From: Balaenoptera acutorostrata
Taxonomy: Eukaryota; Chordata; Mammalia; Artiodactyla; Balaenopteridae
Reading direction: 5' to 3'
Assembly: GCF_949987535.1 (NCBI RefSeq)
Contig: NC_080082.1
Coordinates: 28,313,164 to 28,377,163, forward strand
Length of the DNA: 64,000 bases
Positions 20,074 to 30,855 of the stretch are shown here, one piece after another (the stretch's first letter is position 1; every line of letters starts with the position of its first letter). A program made the translations under genes and the position numbers. A model generated the notes under the pieces. That model was not told the origin of the DNA. It did no database searches and worked only from the letters and a program-made list of their open reading frames with translations.

Positions 20074-23000
20074 ATGACCAATGAATAGAAAGAACAAAGA
20101 AGGCAGCAAAGCAGCGTTGATCTTGGCCACGTGGCCAGCCTGCCCTGTCTGCTTTGTGACACTGGACAAGGCTCAGACCCTCTCTGAGCTTTGATCTTCT
20201 CATTCATTGAGCCACATTCTTTCTAGAATCCCTTCTGGCTCAAGATCCAATAATCACATGTGTACCATCTCTCATTGAGTATCTATTATATGCCAGGCAT
20301 TGAGTAGTACACCTCCCACTTACTATTATTGTGCCCTGTGATGCTTGAGAGGCCCCATAACTCGCTGTGCACATTTATGCACCTGTAAAAAGGGGATTGT
20401 AACAGTACCTACTACATAGGGTTGCTTGAAGGATTAAATGAGTTAATGTTTATAAAGTGTTTATAACAGTGCCTAGCACTTAACAAGCACTCTCCACATG
20501 TTTGATTAAAAAAATAAATGAGGGGCTTCCCTGGTGGCGCAGTGGTTGAGAATCTGCCTGCTAATGCAGGGGACACGGGTTCGAGCCCTGGTCTGGGAAG
20601 ATCCCACATGCCACGGAGCAGCTGGGCCCGTGAGCCACAATTACTGAGCCTGCGCATCTGGAGCCTGTGCCCCGCAACAGGAGGGGCCGCGATAGTGAAA
20701 GGCCCGCGCACCGCGATGAAGAGCGGTCCCCGCACCGCGATGAAGAGTGGCCCCCGCTTGCCGCAACTAGAGAAAGCCCTCGCATGAACCGAAGACCCAA
20801 CACAGTCAAAAATAAATAAATAAATAAATAAAGTAGCTATAAAATTAAAAAATATATATATAAAAAAAAAAATAAATAAATAAATAAATGAAAGTGATCA
20901 CTCCCGCTATACTGATGGGGAAACTGAGGCCCAGTATTGAAGTGACCAGAACTGTGGCAGGCCTTCCCGTTTCAGCCTTCTTGTGTTTTATCCACAGACC
21001 CCTCTGAGGGACGGAAGATGAGTGAGAAGGATGAAGATGAGAAGATGACAGGGCCCCAAAGGGGGTCATAAGTCCCCAAGCTCAAACACCCCCCACTCTG
21101 TGGTCTGGCAGGCAGCAGGCTCTGAGGAGCCAGAGCAGCAGCCAGAGGGGCTGCCCCAGGAAGGACAGGTCCCGTCACCCAGCCAGGGGCAGGGGCAGGG
21201 GCAGGGGCAGGGGGAGGGGCAGGGGCGGGGGCGGGGCCAGGCTCCCGGCCGAGGAAAAGGAAGCAGAGAAGCTGAGAGAAAGCAGCAAAGGAGAATAAGA
21301 ACCTTAGGAGAAAGCCCTAAACAAGGACCCAGGAGTCCTGGTTCCAGCCTGGGCAATCTTGAGCAAGTCACTTCTCCCCTCACCCTGCCCCGAGCCTGTT
21401 TCTCCATCTGTAAAATGGAAAGAATAGCACCTTCTTGTAGGATCATTGTGAGAATTAAACAGTCATGCTCAGAACAGTGCCTGGCCCTGAGGAAGCACTT
21501 AGTGTCAGCTCTTAATACGCTCCTGGTAAGAATAGGCTGCCTCACATAACTGACTCCCAGGGCACTGGGGATCCAAGATGCTTCTGATGGGAGCATCTTC
21601 GCTGACTCAGTGGAACCAGGCATACTGCCCGTACGCTGAGCCCTACACTCTACGGCAGCTCTGCACTACCTATCTGCCTTGCCGGCGTGGAGCGGCACCT
21701 TCTGCATCCTCAGAACCTGGCACGCTGCCTGGCACGTAAGAGGTGCCTGATAATATCTGTTGAATGATAACATGATTTTTTTCTTGTACACCCAAGCCTC
21801 AGCTGAGCCATGTAGTTCAGCCAAGTGCTCCCAGCCGACATCTGGATGCCCAGCTGCATTCCTCCATCCCTGGGTGCACCCCACCCACGTGCACCTGGAG
21901 CCTCCCAGGCCACACCCATCAAGCTCTCCAAGGTCTTGCACCCCCGGCTTCCTACTCACACCACGCCAGGCCTCCGGCAGGAGTCCGAAGTCCAGTAGTA
22001 ATATTTCACCAAACGCAGGGGCAGGGGGTGACGGATGTAGTCCCGGCAGCAGACGCTGTCCTCCACGTTGGCACCGTAGGGGCCTGGGGGGGAAGCGTGC
22101 TCAGAGGAGTCACAGGCTGCTCTCCCTTGGCCCTAACCTCTGACCCAGCTTTTCTGTTCTCATGTGGAAGGTTGGTGTCCAGAGGATTCTGGGCCCTCAA
22201 CGTCCCCACTCTTGGGGCCTCTGAGAAGCCACTAAGTGCCCAAAGTCTACACTCTGCGTTGGTCAGCTCAAGGGAGAGGGATTCAGAACGACCGAGCATC
22301 AACAATGCCCTAAGCTCTAGATGGGACCAGAGACGCTGAACAGGAAGGAGCCTTAGAAGCTTGTTATTCAAGTTGAGGTCTGTGGACCCACACCGTCAAC
22401 ATCGCCTAGGAGCTTGTCAGAAAAGCTCAGGGCCTAGTCCCAGCCCTGCTGAATCAGGGGGACATTTTGAAGAACTTCCCAGGTAATCTGAGAACTTCCC
22501 TTCAACTCACATCTACTCTAATCCCCTTCATGATGCAAATGGTGAGGCTGAGGTCCAGAGATGGGGGAGGACTTGCCCAGATCACACAGCATGACCCTGG
22601 AGAGTCAGGACAAGGGCTCAGGCAGAGTCCAGGCACGGAAACCCAGGTTCGAGTCTCGCTCTGCCCTGAGTCACTTAACATCTCTGAGACGTAATTTCCT
22701 CCTCAGACCCAGGGAGTAATAATAGTACCTACTCTATGGGGCCTGTAATGCAGGGAAGGCGCTCAGGAACCCCATAACTGAGCAGTTATTGCTCCTAGCT
22801 CCCTGACTCCCAGTCCAGTGCTCATTCCCCTCCCCATCGTAGGGCAGAAGAGTGTACATTGGGGTGGAAAGAGAAGTCAGGAACCCAGTGTTGAGGGCAG
22901 GTTCGGGAGAAAGATGGGGTGGTGAGAGGGCAGGACTAGTTTTCCAAGGGAATATCTCTTACCCCTGCTCCTGCCTTTACCCACCCCAGCTGGCCTCCTT

Positions 23001-23374
23001 CAGTGGCTCCCTCTCCACGTCCCAAGGCCTTACCCGTGAGTTCTCTGGAGTAGGAGACCCTGGGCCATGCCCACTGCAACCCCGAGCCCAGCTGAGATAG
23101 ATCCTAGACTCCAAGCCTTCAAGACTATCCATTTAACAGATGTGTAAACTGAGGTCCAGAGAAGCAACGGGACTAGCCCAAGAGCCAGTGGCAGATTGGG
23201 GTCTTCTGCTCTCAGTTCAGTGCTCTTTCTACCACATGAGGAAGATACCCCAGTATCTGACCTTGACCTCTGCAGAGAGCCCTCCCTCTTCCCAACCTCA
23301 CCTGCCTCTGTTGCTTGAAGTATCATAGCAAGGAGGATGAGGGCAGCCAGGAGTGGGGTCTGCAGGCTGGCCAT
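19154..23374 (-). CDS. CCL22: C-C motif chemokine ligand 22 (MDC), complete three-exon coding region
   Basis: Join of 23374-23302, 22083-21960 and 19238-19154 on the minus strand; 93 residues, the same length as human CCL22. The signal peptide (1-24, ending LQATEA) is followed by mature [19 protein letters not shown], with the adjacent CC pair, a third cysteine in SDSCRRPGV and a fourth in [14 protein letters not shown]. Family knowledge: a secreted chemokine of dendritic cells and macrophages that recruits Th2 and regulatory T cells through CCR4. The Gly-Pro N terminus is the target of dipeptidyl peptidase 4. Both introns are GT-AG and the phases match. The C-terminal helix differs from human (ALQRLDQ versus ILNKLSQ). 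A TATA-like box lies upstream and CX3CL1 lies downstream on the same strand, as in human. Confidence 0.96.
19495..19715 (+). repeat. MIR element, nearly complete
   Basis: Begins 'tagtggccaagagcatgaactttggagccag', passes through 'ctctgccacatgttagcaagtcccttaacttctctgaacctcag', and ends in 'gtgcacagcagacggtagg'. Confidence 0.9.
19740..19880 (-). repeat. MIR fragment
   Basis: 'gctgaggaaagtgaggcccaatggggtaaagcaacttgcctaagtgccagagctggtaag' matches the antisense MIR core. Confidence 0.75.
20033..20069 (+). repeat. (CA)n microsatellite
   Basis: About 18 uninterrupted CA units within CCL22 intron 2. Confidence 0.97.
20523..20880 (+). mobile_element. CHR-type SINE with internal duplication
   Basis: GGGCTTCCCTGGTGGCGCAG head, B box GGTTCGAGCCC, TAAATAAATAAA tail, AAATAAATGA on both sides. 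Near 20706-20755 the segment CGCACCGCGATGAAGAG is repeated in tandem, a 24-bp duplication absent from the other copies in this window. In CCL22 intron 2. Confidence 0.95.
21183..21240 (+). repeat. GGGGCA hexamer repeat / G-quadruplex candidate
   Basis: At least six G4 runs spaced by one or two bases (GGGGCAGGGGCAGGGGCAGG), passing into GGGGCGGGGGCGGGGCC. It sits in CCL22 intron 2; the G-rich strand is the template strand. Confidence 0.85.
21325..21500 (+). repeat. MIR element
   Basis: 'ggagtcctggttccagcc', 'gagcaagtcacttctcccctc', 'ctccatctgtaaaatggaa' and 'cagtgcctggccctgagg' in sense MIR order. Confidence 0.85.
21960..22083 (-). CDS. CCL22: CCL22 coding exon 2 (N loop, CC motif, third cysteine)
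   Basis: 124 bp between acceptor CCCCCAG|GC (AG at 22085-22084) and donor GT|GTGAGT (GT at 21959-21958). It encodes [20 protein letters not shown] and, further on, [15 protein letters not shown]. Phase 1 in and phase 2 out, matching exons 1 and 3. Confidence 0.95.
22365..22495 (-). mobile_element. MER5A DNA transposon fragment
   Basis: 'gaggtctgtggacccacaccgtcaacatcgcctaggagcttgtcag' to 'ttcccaggtaatc' is the MER5A (hAT-Charlie) core. In CCL22 intron 1. Confidence 0.7.
22600..22760 (+). repeat. MIR fragment
   Basis: 'cccaggttcgagtctcgctctgccctgagtcacttaacatctctgag' followed by an 'agtaataatagtacctactctat' tail. Confidence 0.8.
23302..23374 (-). CDS. CCL22: CCL22 coding exon 1 (signal peptide)
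   Basis: ATG at 23374-23372, leader starting [15 protein letters not shown] and ending ATEA, then one base of Gly before the donor G|GTGAGG (GT at 23301-23300). It aligns residue for residue with the human leader. The sequence just upstream resembles the human CCL22 leader. Confidence 0.95.
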
Positions 23375-23435
23375 ACTTTTGTCCTTTGTGTCCCAGCTCA
23401 GATGTCTACAATCGCCAAAGGACAGGAAGCTCTGG

Positions 23436-23443
23436 TATTTAAG
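23436..23443 (-). promoter_or_regulatory. CCL22: TATA-like box of CCL22
   Basis: Minus-strand CTTAAATA, about 62-69 bp upstream of the ATG. It predicts a start near 23410, where the sequence (GACATCTGAGCTGGGACACA) resembles the start of human CCL22 mRNA. Confidence 0.65.
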
Positions 23444-23578
23444 TGTTTGCTACACCCACAGGCCTCAGACACTCTTAGTCACCGGTGAGCCCAGAATCTC
23501 TGACATTCACATTATGAAAGAAGAACTCCCACTTCCTCCAAAGAGAAGGAAATTCTCTGTGGCCAGGAACCACTCAAA

Positions 23579-23588
23579 GGGGACCCCC
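23579..23588. promoter_or_regulatory. CCL22: kappa-B-like motif upstream of CCL22
   Basis: GGGGACCCCC fits GGGRNNYYCC and lies about 170 bp upstream of the predicted start. CCL22 is an NF-kappa-B-responsive gene (established). A single degenerate match is weak evidence by itself. Confidence 0.3.
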
Positions 23589-24039
23589 ACCCTGACCTCC
23601 CCCCTGGGTCCCAAGAGACTTGCAAAATCCCCCTTGAGCTGGGCCTCTTGGAGGCCTGTGCTCCCTGGGGTCTGCTGGCTGTGTGGCCTTGGCCATGTCA
23701 CTGGATGTCTCTGGGACTGAGTTTACCCATCTAGAAATGGGGGAGATGGTTTTACAGTCCTACGTATTTACCCCAGTGGTTGTTTGTAAATCAAGTGAGA
23801 ATGTGGACAGGAGCCAAACAGCCCTAAACCCTCACCTGGAACTGAGGCCCATCTTGATGAAGTCTTCATCACTGATCTGTCTTCAAAGGGAGAAGCCTAT
23901 GAACCCATTGGGTTAGCTTCTCTGCCCCATCACCGGTGTCCTCTAGGGCTTCTCACAAAGTCTCAGCTTGGGCCAGTTCATGGTCCACTCAACAGCTGTA
24001 AACAGCTTCCACACATTTCCAACTTGCCTGTTCTTCCTT

Positions 24040-24545
24040 CGCAGCTGTCTCCACGCTCTTCCTCACCCACCCCCTTCTCAATCTACCGCCACGTCCCACT
24101 GATTCTACTACCTCAGTCTGTCTCGGATCTGTCCCCTTATCTCCATCCCCACTGTCCCTGCCCAGTCCAGGCCACCCCCACCTCAGGCTCAGATGCTGGC
24201 CCCTCGTTCCCCTCTCCACACTGCAGTGACCAGAGTGAGTAGCCCGGATTCAAAGCTGCACATGCCTCTCTCCTGCTTCAAAACCCTGCTGTGGGCCCCT
24301 GAACCCATGCTCCTGATTCTGGCCCTCGAGGCCTCCATTCCGGACACGACCCCACCGCCCCCGCCCAACTGGTCTTCCTCCCCTGAGGAATCACATCCAC
24401 AGTCCTCATAGTTTCTCAAAGAGGTCTGTGGTTTGTCCCTGGCCGTGAATGCCCTTGCCACTTCTCTACCGCGTAAACTCCTACTCGTGCATCAAGAGCC
24501 ATTTGAAATGTCACCCTCTAGGTAAACACACCCCCTCAGGACTCC
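24040..24545 (-). repeat. L2 LINE fragment
   Basis: Pyrimidine-rich antisense L2 landmarks: 'cttcaaaaccctgctgtgg', 'aatgcccttgccacttctc', 'aactcctactcgtgcatcaag', 'catttgaaatgtcaccctct'. Confidence 0.7.
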
Positions 24546-24867
24546 AAAATTCTCTGAGGTGACCTAGAACGTGGACTTGAACAGACTACGTCAGGTTTCC
24601 TCTTTCTCAGTCTCCTCCCAGAAGCCAAACTCCAAGCTCTTAGAAGGTGGGGCCTCCCTTTATTTGTCTTGGCATTCCAGGGTCTACCAAGAGTGGGGTA
24701 CACGGTGGGTGCTCAGAACACACCTAGTGGAAGAAGAAACCCAGGCTCAGAGGAGGAGGGGCCTTGCCTGTAAGTGGATAAGCCATCCTGGAGTTCAGGG
24801 CTCAGCACTCCATTTGTAGAGGGATCCATCCACTCATTCATTCATTCAACAAATATTTATTGAGCCC

Positions 24868-25575
24868 ATGGTCAACAGAATAATGAACCCCCCCAAAATG
24901 TCCATATCTAATTCCCCAAACTTGTGAATATGTGACCTTACATGGTAAGAAGGACTTTGCAGGTGTGTTGAAGTTAAGGCCCTTAAAACAGAGACTTCCT
25001 TGGGACTTTCTTGGTGGCCCAGTGGGTAAGACTCCGTGCTCCCAATGCAAGGGGCCCGGGTTCGATTCGTGGTCGGGGAACTAGATCCCACATGCACGCC
25101 ACAACTAAGAGTCTGCATGCTGCAACTAAGAAGACCGCATGCCGCAACTAAAGATCCCACATGCCGCTACGAAGATCCCACGTGCCGCAACGAAGACCCG
25201 GAGCAGCCAAAATAAATAAATATTAAAACAAAAACAAAAACAGAGGGACTTCCTGGATTCTCTGGATGGACCCAATGCAATCACAGGGTCATTATAAGAG
25301 GGGCCAGTGAGTGGGTCAGATTCAGACAGGAGATGGGATGACAGAAGCAGAAGTCCAAATGATGTGACGCTATGCGCCCGAGAAGGTGGGAAAGGCAAGG
25401 AAACAGATTCTCCCCTAGAGCTTCCAGAAGGAACACAGCCCTGCCAACACCTCAGTTTTACTCCACTGAGACTGATTTAGGATTTCTGAACTGCTGAACT
25501 GTAAGATAATAAATTGGTGTATTAAACCACCAAGTCATTTGTTACAGAAGCAAGAGGAGAGTAATACAAGCACCT
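24868..25575 (+). mobile_element. MLT1-type MaLR LTR, split by a SINE
   Basis: 'cagaataatgaacccccccaaaatgtccatatctaattcccc', 'gtgaccttacatggtaagaaggactttgcagg', then after the SINE 'ggacccaatgcaatcacagggtcattataag', 'ctagagcttccagaagga', 'actgtaagataataaa'. This is the MLT1 order. Confidence 0.85.
25002..25236 (+). mobile_element. CHR/BOV-tA-type SINE inside the MLT1 LTR
   Basis: Head GGGACTTTCTTGGTGGCCCA with GGTTCGATTCG B box and an A-rich tail. Flanked by AAAACAGAGACTTCCT (24985-25000) and AAAACAGAGGGACTTCCT (25237-25254). Older and more diverged than the long CHR copies. Confidence 0.9.
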
Positions 25576-26039
25576 GCCACGTGCCAGGTACACTGCCAGG
25601 ATCTGGGGACACAACAGTGAATAGGTCCCTGCTCTCATGTTTACCTTGGAGACAGACAATAAACAGGCAAAAAAACCCAAAAAAACCAAAACCAAACAAG
25701 GTAATGTCAGGCTGTGGTGAGTGCCGTGAAGAAAATGAAACAGAGAAAAATAGACAGTGACTATGGGGAAGCAGGTTTGGGTAGTCAGGAGACTACTCTG
25801 TGAGGGCTGACATGCAAGCTGAAATTCAGAAGATACTAAGAAACCTGCCAGGGAGGAAGGGGCAAGTGCAAAGGGTGAGAGGGCTGAGCAGCTGGGGCAG
25901 AGTGGGTCGGGGAGCAGGGGGCAGCCAGATGGGAGGGGCCTGCAGGCAGGGCCGGGCAGGGCCTGTTCAGCTGCAGTTCCTATGAGCCTCCTGATGGATG
26001 TGCATTGGAGGTGCACAGCATCGCCTTGGAAGTCCTCTT

Positions 26040-26192
26040 GTCAAAAGGCATTACCCAAAGCCAGTCACAGAAGGACAAATACTGCATGATTACAACTCTG
26101 TGGGGTTCCTAGAGGAATCAGATTCATAGAGACAGAAACCAGAATGGTGGTTACCAGGGATTGGAGGGCGGAGGGAATGGGGAGTTAGTTTT
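26040..26192 (+). mobile_element. L1 3' end, left part
   Basis: 'aagccagtcacagaaggacaaatactgcatgatt' and 'agaatggtggttaccaggg' are L1 3' UTR landmarks. Continues at 26583 after a SINE. Confidence 0.85.
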
Positions 26193-26567
26193 GTGGATTT
26201 TTTTTAAATAAATAAATTTATTTATTTATTTATTTTTGGCTGCGTTGGGTCTTTGTTGCTGCACGCGGACTTTCTCTAGTTGCGGCGAGCGGGGGCTACT
26301 CTTCATTGCGGTGCGCAGGCTTCTCATTGCGGTGGCTTCTCTGGTTGCAGAGCATGGGCTCTAGGAGCGCAGGCTTCGGTAGTTGTGGCACGCGGGCTCA
26401 GTAGTTGTGGCACGCGGGCTCAGTAGTTGTGGCACGCGGGCTCAGTAGTTGTGGCGCACGGGCTTAGTTGCTCCGTGGCATATGGGATCTTCCCAGACCA
26501 GGGCTCGAACCTGTGTCCCCTGCACTGGCAGGCGGATTCTTAACCACTGCGCCACCAGGGAAGCCCC
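26193..26567 (-). mobile_element. CHR-type SINE with internal 22-bp expansion
   Basis: AT-rich tail first, head (CCACCAGGGAAGCCCC) last. Flanked by GGGGAGTTAGTTTT at 26179-26192 and 26568-26581. Between about 26378 and 26465 a 22-bp unit (CAGTAGTTGTGGCACGCGGG plus CT) occurs about four times in a row. Confidence 0.95.
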
Positions 26568-26582
26568 GGGGAGTTAGTTTTT

Positions 26583-27455
26583 AATGGATACAGAGTTTTG
26601 GTTTGGGAAGACGGAAAAGTTCTGGAGATGGATGGTGGTGAAGGCTGCACAACAGTATGAATGTACTTAATGCCACTGAACTGTACACTTAAAAATTATT
26701 AAAATGGTAAATTTTACATTATGTATATATTATCAGTTAAACTACTCTCTGGTCCAGTGATCATGATCCTTGGTATTCACCCAAAGGAGTTGAAAACTTA
26801 TGTCCTCACACAAGCCTATGTTATAGCAGCTTTATTCACAACTGCCAAAACTTAGGAGCAACCAAGATGTCCTTCAGTGGGTGAATAGATAAAATGTGGT
26901 ACATTCAGACAATGGAATTATTATTCACTGCTGAAAAGAAAAGAGCTATCAAGCCAGGGAAAGACATGGAGGAAGCTTAAATGCATGTTACTAAGTGAGA
27001 GAAGCCAATCTGAAAAGGCCACAAACTATATGACTCCAACTATATGACCTTTTGGAAAAGGCAAAGCTACGGAGGCAGTAAAAAGATCAGCGGTTACCAG
27101 GGGTTAGAGGGAAAAAAAGATGAGTAGGTGGAGCACAGAGGATTTTTAGGGCAGTGAAAATACTGTGTATAATACCACAATGACGGATACACATCATTAT
27201 ATTTTTGTCCAAACCCATACACTATACAACACCAAGAGAGAATAAACCATAATATAAACTATGGACTTTGGGTGATTATGATGTGTCAAAGTAGGTTCAT
27301 CATTTGTCACAAAGGTACACTCAGGTGGGGGAGGTTAATAGTGAGGGAGGCCACGCCTGCCTGGGGGCAGGAAGCATGTGGGAGATATCTGTACCTTCCT
27401 CTCAATTTTGCTGTGAACCTAAAACCGCTCTAAAAAATTAAGTCTTGAAAGAAAA
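26583..27455 (+). mobile_element. L1 3' end, right part, and a second L1 3' fragment
   Basis: 'gaagacggaaaagttctggagatggatggtg' to 'tacattatgtatatattatc' completes the first 3' end. From about 26750 a second sense L1 piece runs ('caaaggagttgaaaacttatgtcc', 'agcaaccaagatgtccttcag', 'gtgaacctaaaaccgctctaaaaaa'). Confidence 0.85.
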
Positions 27456-27639
27456 ACAAAAAGAAAAGGTGTAACCCAGAATCTAATCAAGCCTCTAGTC
27501 CTAACTTCCAGTTTACAAGAACTACAGGGGCTAGAGGAAGATGAGTGATCCCGCAAGAAAACAGACAACTCCAGAAGGTGGGGCCTTCCAGGTCTCCTAC
27601 AAGACGACTGTGTGGAGATCAACAAATAGTCAATGTTCT

Positions 27640-28385
27640 TTTTTTAAAAATGTGGATTAGGGACATTGAAGATTAAAAGAGATTGAAGAGACATAACAGC
27701 CAAATATGTACAATATGTAGATTTTGATTGAATCCTAATTTTGAAAAACAGTTATAAAAGACCTTTTGGGGACAAATGAGGAAATTTAAATATTAGATGA
27801 TATTAGGGCTTTATTGTTGATTTTCTTAGGTATGATAAAGACTTTAAAGGTGTGTAAGAGAATGTCCTTGTTCTTAAGAGATGCACTTGAAGTATTTAGG
27901 GGTGAAGTTCATGATGACCCTACTTTCAAAGAGTACAGGTTCAGAGGAAATATATGTGTGTGTGTGTGTGTCTGTGTGTGTGGGTGTGTGTGTATGTGAG
28001 TACATATAGATGTGTGTATGTAGAGGGATATATGTGTGTGTGTGCATATACGTATGTATATGCATGTATGTATTGCCTATATATGTGCATGTGCATACGT
28101 GTGTATATGCATGCATGTATGTGTGTATTGTATACATGTGCGTGTATGTATGCACATGTGTGGTGTGTGCGTGTATGTACATGTGTATATGTATGTGTAA
28201 ATGAGTTGTACGCATGTACGTGTATGTATGTGTATAGGTATATCATATCCCAGAGAGAGAAAGGGAAAGACAAAGCAAACATGGCAAGATGTTAACAATG
28301 TTGCAGTGAGGTAGTGAATCATGGAACTGCTCTAACAACTTTCCTGAACATTTTAAATGTTTCATAACAAAAACATGGGGAGAAA
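27640..28385 (+). repeat. Old LINE-type 3' sequence split by a TG/TATG microsatellite
   Basis: 'ttttggggacaaatgaggaaattt', 'attagatgatattagggctttattgttgattttcttagg', 'tcttaagagatgcacttgaagtatttaggggtgaagt' and, after the microsatellite, 'agagagagaaagggaaagacaaagcaaacatggc' form a recurrent mammalian repeat. I cannot name the subfamily. Confidence 0.55.
27953..28238 (+). repeat. Compound (TG)n / TATG / CATG microsatellite
   Basis: About 285 bp of alternating purine-pyrimidine sequence, mostly TGTG and TATGTGTG with scattered CA. Stop-free frames on both strands are artefacts. Alternating composition favours left-handed DNA. Confidence 0.95.
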
Positions 28386-29004
28386 AGAAAAAAAATATTT
28401 TTTAAATGTGGAAGTCATCTTGTAAAAATGGGCTGTCACTGGAGGACTGCAAGTGAGAGACAGAGAACTGGTTTGACAGTTCTTCATCTGAACTCGGGGT
28501 TTCCTTACACGGGGCCCTCATGGAGGCCCCTCCAGGGGGTGGGCCCAGGGGCTCCCCCCTGGAGAGCACCTGCGTCCCCAGGGACTCGGCAGGGCCCCAA
28601 GGCTTTCCTGCTGGCTCAGCCTCTGCTACCCAGCACCCCATTTCCCTGGGGCTTGTAAAGACGGTGAGCCACACGTGCAGCCAGCAGGCCTTTGCTCCCC
28701 CAGGGCCCTTGGCCTCCCTGGTGCAGAAGAGGCAGGTACTGCGTTCAAGGAGCCCTGAGTTACCAGGCAGGGCTCAAGGGACCAGCTTTCAAAGAAAGGA
28801 AAGGGGAGTTTCTCTCTCGGGGCTGAAGGCGGGGAATCACGGGCAGTTGCCAAAGAAGGGGATGTTTTCCCTCCTTTTGTCAAGAGGTTGATGATGCCCT
28901 ATCCTTCTGTCCTTCTACAACACTGGCAATGCATGGGAAGCTCCCAGATCAAATACTCTTTCCCCCAAACTTCCTTCTTCTTTTATTTAAATTAATTTTT
29001 GTTT

Positions 29005-29485
29005 ATTAAAAAATACGTAAAGGTGGAAACAACCCAAGTGTCCATCGGTGGATGAATGGAAAAATAAAATGTGATAGACACACACACACATTGGAATATT
29101 ATTCACCTTGAAAAGGAAGAAAATTGTGACATATGCTACAACATGGATGAACCTTGAGGACATTATGCTAAGTGAAATAAGCCAGTCACAAAAAGAAAAA
29201 TACTGTATGATTCCTAGAGGTATCTGTGAGGTACCTAGACGTAGTCAAATTCATAGGGATCAAAAGTAGAATGCTGGTTGCCAGGGGCTGGGGGAGGAGG
29301 GAATGGGGAGTTATTGTTTGATGCGACAGAGTTTCACTTTGGGAAGATGAAAAAGTTCTGGAGATGGAATGTGGTGATGGTAGCACAACAATGTGAATAT
29401 ACTTAATGTCACTGAACTGTACACTTTAAAACAATTTAAATGGTAAAGCTTATGTTATGCATATATTACCTCTATAAAAATACAC
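29005..29485 (+). mobile_element. L1 3' end
   Basis: 'acaacccaagtgtccatcggtggatgaatgg', 'acaacatggatgaaccttgaggac', 'tgctaagtgaaataagccagtcac' and 'cactgaactgtacactttaaaa' in sense order. Confidence 0.9.
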
Positions 29486-30583
29486 TTACTTACATGTAAA
29501 TGTGGATTTACAGAAATGCATAGCTTATATTTGGAAAGATATACAAACAATCCATTACATTAGTTGCCCTTAAGGAGGGAAACGGGGTAGTGGATGGGGG
29601 CAGCTGCTCAGAGGAGGAAAGACTTACTTTCCACCAAATACCTTTTTGAATGATTTGAAATTTTTTTCCATATGCATGACTGACCAATTCAAAAAGATAA
29701 AATTTTAAATTCATGCAGCCAAAAACAGGGTAGACTGAAAAGTAATTTTCTCACCTCTGACCTCTCAACCACATTTCATTTCCCCTTCTCAGAGGCAAAC
29801 GAGCTTAATGATTTCTTATTTTTCCTTCAGAAACAGTCTATGCAAGCACATATATAAAGGCATTCCTTTGAAAGAAATGGGAGAAAGGATGGGTTCTTTC
29901 CAATGGCCGTCTGGTTTTTCACTGTATGGACCTACCAAACTTCATAGAACTGGTCCCCTTATTGATGGATGTTTTGGGTTTTTCCGGTCTTTTGCATTTA
30001 CATAAAAATGCCGAAATAACCTTCCCTGAGCATACTCACGAGGGAGAATGCAACTGGTGAATAAATTCCTAGAAGTAGTGTCTGGGCTTTTGCTTCCACT
30101 GAGAGGCAAAGAGAAAGCCCCTGCCCTGAACAGCTGCCTCAGAGCTTCCCCTTTTCAGCAAAGGCGAGGGGCCCCAGGAGAGAGCTCCACGTGGGGCTGT
30201 GAGGACCACGCCAGGCTCCTGATTTCTGAGCAGCTAGGAGCCAAAGTTTTCTGGGGGACATCCTGCCATCCATCTACTTGGCAGGGAGGAGATCAGCACC
30301 CCAAGGTTGTCCCACAAATGGAAGGAAGGATGAGCACTTTTATCTGAGGGCCTGGGGTGGCAGGCTGACAAACCTGGACCTTTGTGAGCAAAGAGAATTG
30401 TTTAAGAGCCCGGCCAAGAGGCAGCTGAGTCCAGACCACCACTTGGGCCAGACGAGTGGAGTGGGAGGCAACAGGGAAATCCTGGGATGGAGAGAGAGGG
30501 GTGGGGAGGGAGAAGTAAAAGACTTTGGGGTTAATTGGCCACAATGGCAACCACTACAGCAATAGGAGGAAGAAGAAAGAGGA

Positions 30584-30625
30584 GGAGGAAGGGGAGATGA
30601 AGAAGAAGAAGAAGAAGAAGAAAAG
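30584..30625 (+). repeat. (GAA)n / GGA purine microsatellite
   Basis: GAGGAGGAAGGGGAGATGAA followed by about seven AGA units. Confidence 0.9.
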
Positions 30626-30654
30626 ACGACAGCAGCCCATTGGTACTTACTGAG

Positions 30655-30855
30655 CGTCAGAGTGCCAGATGTACTGTGTCTTGTGTTTTACACCAACTGT
30701 GTCATCATCTTCCCACAGCAACACTTAGAAGGGGCCACCATCATTATCCTCATTTTTCAGATAGGGAAACTGAGACTTAGATTCCACAGCCAGTGAGTGG
30801 CGGAGCCTGAATCTGTGCTCAGGTCTGATGCCAGAATCCAGGTGCGCAGTAACCA
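30655..30855 (-). repeat. MIR fragment
   Basis: 'cattatcctcatttttcagatagggaaactgagacttagattccacagccagtgagtggcggagcctgaatctg' is antisense MIR. Confidence 0.85.

Larger units (their letters stand above)
19239..21959 (-). other. CCL22: CCL22 intron 2
   Basis: GT-AG intron containing MIR copies (19495-19715, 19740-19880, 21325-21500), a (CA)n microsatellite, a CHR SINE and a GGGGCA repeat. Confidence 0.9.
22084..23301 (-). other. CCL22: CCL22 intron 1
   Basis: GT-AG intron with a MER5A fragment (22365-22495) and MIR pieces (22600-22760 sense, 23125-23240 antisense). Nothing else recognised. Confidence 0.9.

Noticed and set aside
23030..23374. 114-codon minus frame continuing from the CCL22 signal peptide
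   Set aside because: It reads through the donor at 23301-23300 into intron 1. The chemokine domain is in exons 2 and 3.
25002..25090. tRNA gene suggested by A- and B-box sequences
   Set aside because: The boxes belong to the SINE head, with an A-rich tail and target duplications. No complete cloverleaf was found.
27874..28295. Three overlapping 113-codon frames of C/V/Y or H/T/Y repeats
   Set aside because: They lie in the TG/TATG microsatellite and are purely compositional.
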